Positions 1 to 8,447 of a stretch of 64,000 bases of DNA are shown one piece after another (the first letter of the stretch is position 1; the number at the start of each line of letters is the position of its first letter). This DNA is from Paenibacillus sp. MMS18-CY102 (GTDB taxonomy: Bacteria > Bacillota > Bacilli > Paenibacillales > Paenibacillaceae): NCBI RefSeq assembly GCF_009789195.1, contig NZ_WSTC01000020.1, forward strand, positions 1 to 64,000, in the 5' to 3' direction. The notes below the pieces were generated by a model. The model was not told the origin of the DNA. It searched no databases and saw nothing but the letters and a program-made list of their open reading frames with translations. The translations under genes were made by a program, and so were the position numbers.

Positions 1-373
1 TACGGAGGATGATGTGAAAAGCCTCCTGCGCCTTTGTTTGAACGATGCCCCCTAGTGGGGCAACAACAACTAACAGGCTTCGCCTTCCTGATGGATAAAT
101 CTACTACACAAACTTTTTGACGCTACCACACTAGCTCGCCATCCGGCTCTTTAGGGCAGATTTTTCTGCCCTATTCGCACACTAGCTCGCCATCCGCCTC
201 TTTAGGGTAGATTTTTCTACCCTATTCGCACGCTAGCTCGCATTCCAGCTCTTTAGGGCAGATTTTTCTGCCCTATTCGCGCTCCAGCTCGCCTTCCAGC
301 TCTTTAGGGCAGATTTTCCTGCCCATTTCGCGCTCCAGCGCGCCATCCGCCTCTTTACGGCTGATTCCCCCTC
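1..373. other. non-coding region holding a short hairpin and a 51-bp tandem repeat
   Basis: No convincing gene is present. A small GC-rich hairpin (GCCCC, 4-nt loop, GGGGC) lies at 46-60. From 131 onwards the stretch is a tandem repeat array described separately. The region is immediately downstream of the Ser/Thr kinase gene on the minus strand, so the array may be transcribed as its 3' untranslated region. Confidence 0.6.
131..352. repeat. 51-bp tandem repeat array, each unit carrying a hairpin
   Basis: Units begin at 131, 182, 233, 284 and (degenerate) 335, so the period is exactly 51 bp. Each unit has a CTAGCTCGCC-type head followed by a hairpin with 8-bp arms and a TTTT loop. Arms are 153-160/165-172, 204-211/216-223 and 255-262/267-274, all perfect. 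Unit four (306-313/318-325) has two mismatches. Unit two changes both arms together (AGGGTAGA with TCTACCCT instead of AGGGCAGA with TCTGCCCT), which keeps the stem paired. I see no coding use for the array. Confidence 0.85.
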
Positions 374-1342
374 CTACCCTCTTCGAGGGGAAAGGAGATT
401 TACCGCTTGTTCGACCCGGAGCGCTGCACGGAACCATCGGAGCGACCGGAATCTTTTATGGCTTTCAACGGCTAGCCCCCAACGAATGACCCGATCCAGC
501 AAAATGCCTACACGGCGGGAATGGGCACGGACGGATTGCCGCTTGTCATCGAATAGCCGGTTCGTCACATCATATGGCGCATGGCCGCCCGACATCACAT
601 AGAATAACGTTGCTGCAAGGCTGTAGATATCAGCTTCTGGTCCTTGCTTGGAACGCTCGGAGTATAACTCCAGCGGCGAATAGCCCGGCGTGGTTACGAT
701 AGGATGCGGGCCTGGTTCATTGTAACGAATCGCCGAGCCGAGATCGAGCAAGATCGGCTGCCCTTCTTGATCAAGCCATATATTGGCCGGCTTTATATCG
801 CGATGAACAACCTGCTTCGCATGCATATGCGACAATGCATCTAATAATGGATTGAATATTTGCACCATTTCCTTGGTCGTAAAGCTCATCTCACGCTCAT
901 CTTGCGCAGCCTTCATTTGTTGAATCTTATGGCTAAGCGTCATGCCATAATGAAACGAAGTAACCAAGTACATCGTGCCATTCGCTTCAAAATGGTCCCC
1001 ATACCGCACGATGTTAGGGTGATCCAGCTCCTTGAGCAGCATCGCTTCGCGTTCGAATTGTTCCAGCAGCTTATAATACGTAGGCGACAAATCAGTTTTC
1101 AAGCAGCCAATCGAAACGTGATCTGGTTTCCGGCAAGCTATCGCTTTCGGATAAAATTCCTTGATGGCGCGCATTTCGCTGCTATCTACGTCAATAGCTG
1201 CATACACGATCGACAGCTCACTTTGGTGCAGCACTTTTCTAATTTTATACTTCCCCTGAAGAATCGTATTTCTTGCTAACGCGTCTTTATTCGAATGTGA
1301 ATGTGAATTTAAATTTAAATTCAGGCTATCCTTCATCTCCAT
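374..1342 (-). CDS. serine/threonine protein kinase, cytosolic
   Basis: A Hanks-type protein kinase of 322 residues that transfers phosphate from ATP to Ser/Thr of target proteins. The kinase domain spans about residues 30-300. The catalytic loop reads HRDIKPAN and the Mg-binding motif is DLGSA, a DLG variant of DFG. The activation segment (TTPGYSPLE) and the APE-like region are present. There is no transmembrane segment and no PASTA repeat, so unlike PknB/PrkC it should be soluble. The start is uncertain between ATG at 1342 and an in-frame ATG two codons later, and neither has a strong ribosome site. The first 20 residues are rich in Asn, Ser and His and look unstructured. It appears monocistronic and no substrate is indicated by the neighbours. 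Confidence 0.85.
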   Translation of the reverse strand: MEMKDSLNLNLNSHSHSNKDALARNTILQGKYKIRKVLHQSELSIVYAAIDVDSSEMRAIKEFYPKAIACRKPDHVSIGCLKTDLSPTYYKLLEQFEREAMLLKELDHPNIVRYGDHFEANGTMYLVTSFHYGMTLSHKIQQMKAAQDEREMSFTTKEMVQIFNPLLDALSHMHAKQVVHRDIKPANIWLDQEGQPILLDLGSAIRYNEPGPHPIVTTPGYSPLELYSERSKQGPEADIYSLAATLFYVMSGGHAPYDVTNRLFDDKRQSVRAHSRRVGILLDRVIRWGLAVESHKRFRSLRWFRAALRVEQAVNLLSPRRG

Positions 1343-1416
1343 CGGTCAATCGGCCCCCGGGTCCCATTATGTCCAATTTCCTTAAATCTTCTAATAATGG
1401 AATCGGCCAACAAGGC

Positions 1417-2328
1417 TTAATTGTTTAGAGGTTTGATCAAATCAATCAGCTTCTGTGCTGCTTTGCTGATGTAATGCTGCTTCAGCCAGATCATCGCGGA
1501 GCTAGATGAGGCATGCGGGCCATCAATGCGATACGCTTGAAGCTGATGGCAGCGATAACGGTTAAGTGATGCCCGTGGCAAAATAGTCGCTCCGAACCCG
1601 GATGACACCAATTCGATTAGCATGCCAATATCCGAGCATTCCCCTACGATCGTTGGCGACAAGCCTTTCGCATGGAATTGATCCAACAATAAGTGGTACA
1701 GGCCAAGGCCTTCCGTGCTTGGAAGCACTAATGGATGCAACGCAATTTGCTCGTACGCAATTAATGGCTGCGCCGATTGGCCTCCCGCTTCTGCCTGTAC
1801 AATACCTTCTTGCAGCTTGCCCGCTGTTACGAAAAATAAAGGCTCTGCCCCCAGATTCACATAGTCAAATTCATCAAGCGCGATAGGCAGCCGCACGATC
1901 GCAAGGTCTAGTGCCCGGTCCTTAACCAGCTTCATTAACTGATTCGTTTCATTCTGCTGAATCTTAAAGGTGACATTCGGATATAACGCCCGAAACGCAC
2001 TAAGCGCCTCTGGCAGCCGCTCATCCGATAGCGTATTGATGCCGATGGACAGCTTCCCTCTCAGCCCTTGCCCCGATTCCTGAATTTCCGCTTTTGCTTC
2101 TTCCATGAGGCGCGTTATCGTCAGCGCATGCTCATATAAGGTTTTGCCCGGAGCCGTTAGCTCCAGGTTACGGCCATTGCGATTAAAAAGCGGTACGCCT
2201 AGCTCTGTCTCCATTAGCTTGAGCTGCTGGCTAAGGGGGGGCTGGGACATATGCAGCTTTTGCGCAGCGGAAGTCACCTGAAGCTCCTCGGCTAGTGCAA
2301 TGAAATAACGCAGTTGTTTCAAGTCCAT
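1417..2328 (-). CDS. LysR-family transcriptional regulator
   Basis: A LysR-type regulator of 303 residues. An N-terminal winged helix-turn-helix (MDLKQLRYFIALAEE, then QPPLSQQLKLME) is followed by a periplasmic-binding-protein-like effector domain from about residue 90. I start it at the ATG at 2328 because MDLKQLRYF is the usual LysR N-terminus and AGGAG lies about 10 nt upstream. A longer open frame to 2376 has no such support. It is divergent from the NCS2 permease that begins at 2483, the usual arrangement for a LysR protein controlling its neighbour and itself. The ligand is unknown, but a purine or pyrimidine related to the permease substrate is a fair guess. Confidence 0.88.
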   Translation of the reverse strand: MDLKQLRYFIALAEELQVTSAAQKLHMSQPPLSQQLKLMETELGVPLFNRNGRNLELTAPGKTLYEHALTITRLMEEAKAEIQESGQGLRGKLSIGINTLSDERLPEALSAFRALYPNVTFKIQQNETNQLMKLVKDRALDLAIVRLPIALDEFDYVNLGAEPLFFVTAGKLQEGIVQAEAGGQSAQPLIAYEQIALHPLVLPSTEGLGLYHLLLDQFHAKGLSPTIVGECSDIGMLIELVSSGFGATILPRASLNRYRCHQLQAYRIDGPHASSSSAMIWLKQHYISKAAQKLIDLIKPLNN

Positions 2329-2482
2329 ATATGTCGTCGCTCCTGCCAGGTATACGATTATCATATGCGAAAGCAATATTTTTGATATTATTCATATAGT
2401 TATGCCCATGATACCATAGTTGAAGCAATTCGGCGGATTTACTCCCCAAATGCAAACAACATGTGGAAAGCTGGGAAGGCTC

Positions 2483-3826
2483 ATGGCAAGCAAGATTGAA
2501 ACCAAACATTCGTTAAGCGTGCTGCTCGCCGGCGTGCAGTGGCTTTTCTTTTTGTTCACGAACACGGTCATGGTGCCGCTCTCGGTTGGGCATGCGCTCG
2601 GGCTTGATGCCGATGGCATCGCAGCCTCGATGCAACGCTCTTTTATTTTGACCGGGCTATTATGTATCGTACAGCTTATATGGGGGCATCGCTATTCGCT
2701 GATGGATGGGCCAGCTGGCGTATGGTGGGGGCTCGTTCTAAGCATTACCGCTTCCGCTCCTGCGATGGGCATGGATGTGGGCACTGTTGCAGCTAGCTTA
2801 ATGAGCGGCTTTCTGTTATCGAGCGCACTCGTTATCATCTTGGCTTTATGCGGCTTTATTCAAGTCTTAAAACGAATATTCTCACCGGTCGTGATGGGCG
2901 TGTTTCTGCTGTTGCTAACGTTCCAGCTTGCAAATACGTTCTTCAAGGGGATGATCGGATATGACCAGAATGGCAAATGGGATTTGCAGACAGCGGGGTT
3001 ATCCCTCTTCATCATGGCAGTTGTCGCCTTCGTCCATCTGAAAGGAAAAGGGAAAATAGGACAGTTCTCGCTGTTAATTGGGATCATGGCCGGCTGGGCC
3101 GCTTACGTATTGTTATTCGGGCAAGACAGCAGAATGGAAACGGTGAATGCGGGGAGCACGGGGATTTGGGACTGGCTGCCTTGGGGAACGCCCGGCTGGG
3201 AGCCTGGCATTCTATTAGTCGGCTTGCTCGCTGGCCTCGTGAACATGACGAATACGATTACGAGCCTAACGGCGGCCAGCAAGCTTTTCCAACGGGACGC
3301 ATCGAAGAATGAGTATATACGCTCGATCTTGTTTACCAACGGCTTCTCCATTCTGGGGGCTTGCTTTGGCCTCATTCCATTCGGGACGTACGCTTCATCG
3401 ATCGGTTTTCTTGAAAATACGAAAGTATTGCGGCGTGCGGCGTTATTCGTAGGCGCTGCGCTGTTCATGCTGATCGGGATATTCCCAATTCTAAGCAGTT
3501 GGCTCGTGAAGCTTCCGATGTCCGTGGGGAGCGCCGCCCTATTTATTGCTTACCTCCAGATGTTCGGCACGGCCTTCCGCACCATTCAAGGCACCACATT
3601 TAATGCCAAAACGATCTATCGCTTGGCCCTTCCCGTCCTGACGGGCATTAGCATTATGAACATCCCAAGCTCTGCGTTTACCGAGTTTCCTCCATTGCTT
3701 ATGCCCATTTTGTCGAACGGGTTAGTGATCGGGGTCATCATGGTCATCGTGCTGGAGAACGTTGTGCGGTGGGAGAAGTATGAGACAACGCCCGTTATCA
3801 CGCAATCGGAACGGACAATTGCGTAA
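2483..3826 (+). CDS. NCS2-family purine/pyrimidine permease
   Basis: A polytopic membrane protein of 447 residues with about 12-14 hydrophobic segments, of the nucleobase-cation symporter 2 family (uracil, xanthine or uric acid permeases). Recognisable parts are the N-terminal QWLFFLFTNTVMVPLSVG segment, the MDGPAGVWWG stretch and the NMTNTITSL segment. I place the start at ATG 2483 (MASKIETKH), preceded by GGGAAGG, rather than at an upstream in-frame ATG at 2420 that would lie in the divergent promoter region. Its end overlaps tail-to-tail with the XRE-TPR regulator by 29 bp. Control by the divergent LysR protein is inferred from position. The exact nucleobase cannot be read from the sequence. 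Confidence 0.85.
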   Translation: MASKIETKHSLSVLLAGVQWLFFLFTNTVMVPLSVGHALGLDADGIAASMQRSFILTGLLCIVQLIWGHRYSLMDGPAGVWWGLVLSITASAPAMGMDVGTVAASLMSGFLLSSALVIILALCGFIQVLKRIFSPVVMGVFLLLLTFQLANTFFKGMIGYDQNGKWDLQTAGLSLFIMAVVAFVHLKGKGKIGQFSLLIGIMAGWAAYVLLFGQDSRMETVNAGSTGIWDWLPWGTPGWEPGILLVGLLAGLVNMTNTITSLTAASKLFQRDASKNEYIRSILFTNGFSILGACFGLIPFGTYASSIGFLENTKVLRRAALFVGAALFMLIGIFPILSSWLVKLPMSVGSAALFIAYLQMFGTAFRTIQGTTFNAKTIYRLALPVLTGISIMNIPSSAFTEFPPLLMPILSNGLVIGVIMVIVLENVVRWEKYETTPVITQSERTIA

Positions 3827-5102
3827 CTTGGGCGACTTTGCGATCGTATGCGAGGGCAACTGTACAATAATCAGCCGCCTTCTTGTACGCTCGCTTGTCA
3901 TAATAGTGGGCTCCAAGCTCGCTCGCCAACGGCTTGACATGGCTGAGTTGATTATCCACGATACACATCGCCACCAGCCTCTGCATCTCCTTCTCGTACT
4001 TTGCCTCGTCTGCACGAAGCTTGTACGCCCCAGCCTTCATGGCGCATAACTCAATATAGTCATAATGCAACTGATGCTCTTCTGCGATGAGAAGCGCTTC
4101 ATCGAGATAATCGTCTGCCGCACTCCATGCTTTGAGCTCCCTATAAATCTCAACCAGGCTTTTGTAAACATAAACGTTGCCAGCGGCGAACGAAATGCTC
4201 TCATTGAGCACGGCCGCCTTCTCAAAATGGCAAATCGCATCGTCATCATTCCGCATGCTTTGATGAACACAGCCAAATGCGTACTCGAGCATAGCAAGCA
4301 GCTGTGAATCGCCAATTGCATTCACAATGTCCTGCGCCTCTATTAAGTAGCCCATTGCACTGTCATGCCGATGCAGCAGATGGGATTGAAAACCTAACGT
4401 GATCAGCGCCCTCGCCAACTGGCCATGATCATCCAACGCTTTGAAGCCGTCATGCGCCTTCTGTGCATAGTGAAAACAAACACGCTTATCCTCCACAATC
4501 CGTTGCTTGACCAAGCTTATATGAAGAAAGAGCAGTGCCGCTTCACAGCTGCCAACACAAGGCAAATAAGGCTCTGCCTTCGCGTAATAGTGATTCGCTT
4601 GAAAAAAATTTTGCTTATATAAAAACAAGTTGCCTGCAGCTAAATAATAGAAAAAATAATGTTCTCCTTGCCCCTCGCCATACGCGTCTGGGATAAATGT
4701 TTTCGACATGCCATATAGCCTGCAAGCTTCCTTTACATCCCTTAGCTCGGCATAATGCGAGACTAACGTTGCATAAATCTGCAAATGAATTTGTTCGTCA
4801 TGCAGCTCTAACGCATGCATGTTCAAAAACAGCACATCCTCGTCAGGCAATTCCCCCGATTTGCGATAGCACTGGACGATACCATTGATTTTGTCCCTAT
4901 ATTTGTTGCGGTCCAACGTGACGAGATACTCCAATTCAACCCCTAGCTTGCTGGATATTAGATGTAGAAATTGTGATGAGGGCCGAATTTGGCCATTCTC
5001 AATTCTGCTCAAATAAGCAACCGACGCAATGCCTTCGACCAGCTCGCCCTGCGTCATTTTTTTATGAACCCTCAGTTGCCTGATCCGTTCGCTGATTTTC
5101 AT
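3798..5102 (-). CDS. XRE-family regulator with TPR repeats
   Basis: A 434-residue protein with an N-terminal Cro/C1-type helix-turn-helix (about residues 5-60, containing KMTQGELVEGI and YLSRIENGQIRPSS) and a long helical C-terminal part made of TPR-like repeats (about residues 90-420, such as ALITLGFQSHLL and AAVLNESISFA). This design resembles the RRNPP regulators (PlcR, Rgg, NprR), which bind short secreted peptides through the TPR domain. No cognate peptide gene is visible beside it. It is divergent from the ComP-like kinase gene (5313), with about 210 bp between them. Assignment to a peptide-sensing subgroup is inference from architecture. Confidence 0.85.
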   Translation of the reverse strand: MKISERIRQLRVHKKMTQGELVEGIASVAYLSRIENGQIRPSSQFLHLISSKLGVELEYLVTLDRNKYRDKINGIVQCYRKSGELPDEDVLFLNMHALELHDEQIHLQIYATLVSHYAELRDVKEACRLYGMSKTFIPDAYGEGQGEHYFFYYLAAGNLFLYKQNFFQANHYYAKAEPYLPCVGSCEAALLFLHISLVKQRIVEDKRVCFHYAQKAHDGFKALDDHGQLARALITLGFQSHLLHRHDSAMGYLIEAQDIVNAIGDSQLLAMLEYAFGCVHQSMRNDDDAICHFEKAAVLNESISFAAGNVYVYKSLVEIYRELKAWSAADDYLDEALLIAEEHQLHYDYIELCAMKAGAYKLRADEAKYEKEMQRLVAMCIVDNQLSHVKPLASELGAHYYDKRAYKKAADYCTVALAYDRKVAQVTQLSVPIA

Positions 5103-5312
5103 TCATTGCCACCCCAACACACGAAAAATAGGCATCATCCGGCTTTATGCGACTCCAGACACAACAGCCTATTAGAATCGTAATACAGTTTCTCCCAACT
5201 TTCACCGAAATCTATGCTTCGTTTCTTCGAAATTGTATTGCGGTATGTGTAAACCATGGTATCATTGTCGATATTCGATTATAAATTTACAGTTTTGCCA
5301 GAGGAGCAAATT

Positions 5313-7697
5313 ATGGGCCTAGGATTGCTGCGCAAAAAAGAATTATACGGACTGCTTCTTATTGTCGTCCTAATGATTTATTTCGTACTTATTAGCATGA
5401 AGTATACCTATATCGGCATTGAAGCCCATCATATAAACGATCAAGATCAATGGGTGATTACCTACATTTCGCATAACTCTTGGGCGAGTGAAGAAGGGCT
5501 GGCGCTTGGCGATGCCATCGTCGAAATTGATCACCATCCTCCCTCCGACAACTTTACGTTAAGCACCTATTTGAAAGTCGAACGAATACATCAACTGGCC
5601 ATACTTCATGGGGATGTAACAACTAGCTACTCGATTGCTGACTTCCAGATTTCGTACGCATGGCTCATGCAAAGCTTATTGCCGCTCATCCTGCTGCTTG
5701 TGACGCTTGCCATTGGCTTAGCCTTCTATCGAAAACAAAATGGCAAAATGGAACGCGATGTGGCCGTACTTATTATTTTTTCCTTGCTCGTCGCCCTTAG
5801 CTATGTCATCGCTGGCGCTTCGGCAAGATATGATCGCCTTGCCTTGCTGCTTATCGCGGGCACGTTCCCATCGATTCCGCTCGTGCTGCTTCACTTTATC
5901 TATCTTCATGCAAAGAAAAACGGCCAAAAGTTGCGTATGGCGAAGCTGTTTATTCTATTCGGATATGCCATCATCGGCTTGTTTACTGCCATTAATGCAA
6001 TCTACATCTATTCAGGCATGCTGATGCCAATACCGTACGCGCAAGTTAGAAGCCTTACTCTCGCTTTTTTCTGCATTTCAATTGCCGCTCTGCTCATCGT
6101 TAGCTTTCGCCAATATGCAGCTAGCAGTTCAAACGAACGGCCCGTTTATACGATTCTGCTAACCGGCCAAGTGATCGCTTTCTTCCCATTCGTTGGACTC
6201 GTTGCACTGCCTAAATTAATTGCGAAAGTTCAACTAATCTCGCCCGAGCTTGCTTCTGCATGTGTCTTCTTCATGCCGATTATGTATCTCAGGCTGCTGA
6301 CTGCCAAGCAACTGCTCGACATCGACCACATGTTAAAACGGTTACGATACTTCGCTTGCATGGCGGTCGTTCCGGCTATTGTTGCAGTTGGGCTGCTGCT
6401 CCTCCTCAATCAGGACGACTCTCCGTGGGAGGGAAAATGGCATGAGCTCGTTATTGTTATCTATGCGGCGATGATGCTGCTGTTGTACCTCAAAGAGCAG
6501 GTTGACATGCGGCTTCGCTCCGGCTGGCTCGACGGCTACGGTCCATTCCAATTAAGCATTGACCGTTTCACAAGCCAGATTTCCCGGATCATGAAGCCTG
6601 CCGACCTGGAGAACATGCTCATTAAGGAGATTCAAGCTGTGCTTCGGGTAAAGTCAGTCATTCTATTGGAGCTGCATATGCATTCGGAAGCTTGCAAAAT
6701 CAAATCGGCATTCGGCTCCCCGCCGGATGAGGCGACGCTCGCAAAGATGAAGCAGGCAGCCATCCGCGGCGCCGCCGGCAGCTTTTTGCCTATTGAACAA
6801 GGGCTATGCTATTGGTTTGCCAGCAACAACGAAACATATCAGCTCTTATGGATCCATAACAAATCCAATCGTACAAGGTTTAATCAAGACGAGCTTGCAT
6901 GGCTGAGAACGCTGTTGAATTACGGAACGCTTGTCTATGAGAACTTGCTGCTCGTAGATGACTTCATCGGCGAGCTGGAGCAGAGCATGGCCAAGGACCA
7001 GCAAACGCCGACTTGGCTGCTCCGCCTTCTATTCTCGATTTCCGAAAACGAGCGGCGGCGGCTTAGTACGGATCTTCATGATGCGGCGCTACAGGATCAA
7101 ATTTTATTGTATCAACAGCTAGAAGACTTAAGCTCTCGCCACGAACTGTCCAGCGAAGCCAAACATGACGTCAGCCGGATTTGCGATGGGCTGCTAGACG
7201 TTATCGACCAAATTCGCGAGACTTGTAACGAGCTTCGCCCGCCTTTTCTCAACGAAATGGGGATCATCGAAGCTATCCGCAATCTGCTGGCCAAGGTTCG
7301 ATTGCGCGCCAATTATTCCATTACATTAAACACCGATGAATGCCAAGCGCAGGTAAAGCTGGATAACCATCAGGCGCTAACGCTTTACAGAATCGTGCAG
7401 GAAATGCTGCATAACGCCGGCAAACATGCCAAAGCATCGCATATCGACCTCATTCTATCCAGCTCGGATGAACAATTCCACATTCGCTATGCCGATAACG
7501 GTGTGGGGATGAATCTAACCCAGCTCCGATCATCGTTCTCGCACATGGGGCTGTGGAGCATTCAAGAGAGGGTCGCAAGCTTGGAAGGAACCGTCGTTTT
7601 CCGCTCAGAGCCCGGACAAGGCTTCCAGGTCGATATTGCCGTTCCTGCAGTATCCTCGTCACATATTCGTGCATTCGATGCGCGTACAACCGGCTAA
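5313..7697 (+). CDS. ComP-like membrane sensor histidine kinase with PDZ-like domain
   Basis: A 794-residue kinase. One N-terminal membrane helix is followed by an extracellular PDZ-like segment (about residues 45-110, with WASEEGLALGDAIVEID). Then come seven or so membrane helices (about 125-400), a GAF-like region, a HisKA_3 dimerisation domain with the phospho-acceptor in LSTDLHDAALQDQ (about residue 589), and an HATPase domain with HNAGKHAKASH. This is the layout of ComP-type quorum kinases. The start at ATG 5313 has AGAGGAG 7 nt upstream, while the open frame reaches back to 5256 without a ribosome site. The response regulator gene follows after 12-21 bp. No comQ/comX pair is visible, so the signal is unknown. 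Confidence 0.87.
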   Translation: MGLGLLRKKELYGLLLIVVLMIYFVLISMKYTYIGIEAHHINDQDQWVITYISHNSWASEEGLALGDAIVEIDHHPPSDNFTLSTYLKVERIHQLAILHGDVTTSYSIADFQISYAWLMQSLLPLILLLVTLAIGLAFYRKQNGKMERDVAVLIIFSLLVALSYVIAGASARYDRLALLLIAGTFPSIPLVLLHFIYLHAKKNGQKLRMAKLFILFGYAIIGLFTAINAIYIYSGMLMPIPYAQVRSLTLAFFCISIAALLIVSFRQYAASSSNERPVYTILLTGQVIAFFPFVGLVALPKLIAKVQLISPELASACVFFMPIMYLRLLTAKQLLDIDHMLKRLRYFACMAVVPAIVAVGLLLLLNQDDSPWEGKWHELVIVIYAAMMLLLYLKEQVDMRLRSGWLDGYGPFQLSIDRFTSQISRIMKPADLENMLIKEIQAVLRVKSVILLELHMHSEACKIKSAFGSPPDEATLAKMKQAAIRGAAGSFLPIEQGLCYWFASNNETYQLLWIHNKSNRTRFNQDELAWLRTLLNYGTLVYENLLLVDDFIGELEQSMAKDQQTPTWLLRLLFSISENERRRLSTDLHDAALQDQILLYQQLEDLSSRHELSSEAKHDVSRICDGLLDVIDQIRETCNELRPPFLNEMGIIEAIRNLLAKVRLRANYSITLNTDECQAQVKLDNHQALTLYRIVQEMLHNAGKHAKASHIDLILSSSDEQFHIRYADNGVGMNLTQLRSSFSHMGLWSIQERVASLEGTVVFRSEPGQGFQVDIAVPAVSSSHIRAFDARTTG

Positions 7698-7709
7698 TAC
7701 TATAATGAG

Positions 7710-8378
7710 GTGATTCTTATCGTAACCATTCTGCTTGTCGACGATCATCCTTCGGTAGGCGAAGGAACCAAACAACGGCTGGAACGTGAAGCCGATTTTC
7801 AAGTAACCGTGGTAGAGTCTGGCACCGAAGCGCTTTCGTTGCTAGCCCAGGGCTATCTGTTCGATCTCATGCTATTCGATCTGAATATGCCGGTCATTAA
7901 CGGGCTAGAGCTTACAAGGCGAATCATCGAGTCCAATCCTGATGCGCTCATTCTTATCTATACGGGTTTTGACATCGCTCCGAACTTCAATATATTAATC
8001 GAAGCTGGCGTCAGCGGGTTTGTGAACAAAGCAACCTCCTGGGCGAGGCTCATCAATATTATTCGATGTGCGCTTGAAGGCGAGACCGTACTGCCGACGG
8101 CTCTCGTTAAAGAGCTGCGCCGCACCGATATTAAAGTGCCCGTTGGGAGCAATGGCTCACTTGAGCATATTTCAATCAATCAGCGGGAGCAGGTTATTTT
8201 GCAAGAGATCGCACAAGGCAAAAGCAACAAAGAGATTGCAGCCATGATGTTTATGAGCCAGCGGATGATCGAATACAATCTGACGAAAATTTTCGAGAAG
8301 CTAAACGTCAGCTCTCGCTCTGAAGCGATTACAGAAGCGAAGAAGCACGGCCTCGTGCAGGAAGCGAAATTCGAATGA
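7710..8378 (+). CDS. NarL/ComA-like response regulator
   Basis: A two-domain response regulator of about 220 residues. The receiver domain has the acidic pair DD, phospho-acceptor Asp in MLFDLNMPVING (about residue 54) and the conserved Thr and Lys. The C-terminal LuxR-type helix-turn-helix reads GKSNKEIAAMMFMSQRMIEYNL. It partners the ComP-like kinase directly upstream. The start is odd. The GTG at 7710 given here sits inside the only good ribosome site, GAGGTG at 7707-7712, and so lacks one of its own. The codon at the proper 6-nt spacing is ATC at 7719, which would give a protein starting VTILLVDD after the initiator. A shared bidirectional terminator follows at 8384. Confidence 0.87.
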   Translation: MILIVTILLVDDHPSVGEGTKQRLEREADFQVTVVESGTEALSLLAQGYLFDLMLFDLNMPVINGLELTRRIIESNPDALILIYTGFDIAPNFNILIEAGVSGFVNKATSWARLINIIRCALEGETVLPTALVKELRRTDIKVPVGSNGSLEHISINQREQVILQEIAQGKSNKEIAAMMFMSQRMIEYNLTKIFEKLNVSSRSEAITEAKKHGLVQEAKFE

Positions 8379-8383
8379 ACGAA

Positions 8384-8430
8384 GGGAGTGTCCCAAAAGC
8401 CGTTACGCTTCTGGGAGCACTCCCTTTATT
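8384..8430. terminator. bidirectional intrinsic terminator
   Basis: GGGAGTG (8384-8390) pairs with CACTCCC (8418-8424), followed by TTTATT. It lies between the convergent ends of the ComA-like regulator and copA and can serve both. Confidence 0.7.
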
Positions 8431-8447
8431 GTGATGCAGCGGTTCGA

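Noticed and set aside
131-352. Regular repeats as a possible CRISPR array
   Set aside because: The entire 51-bp unit is repeated, without unique spacers, and no cas gene is near.
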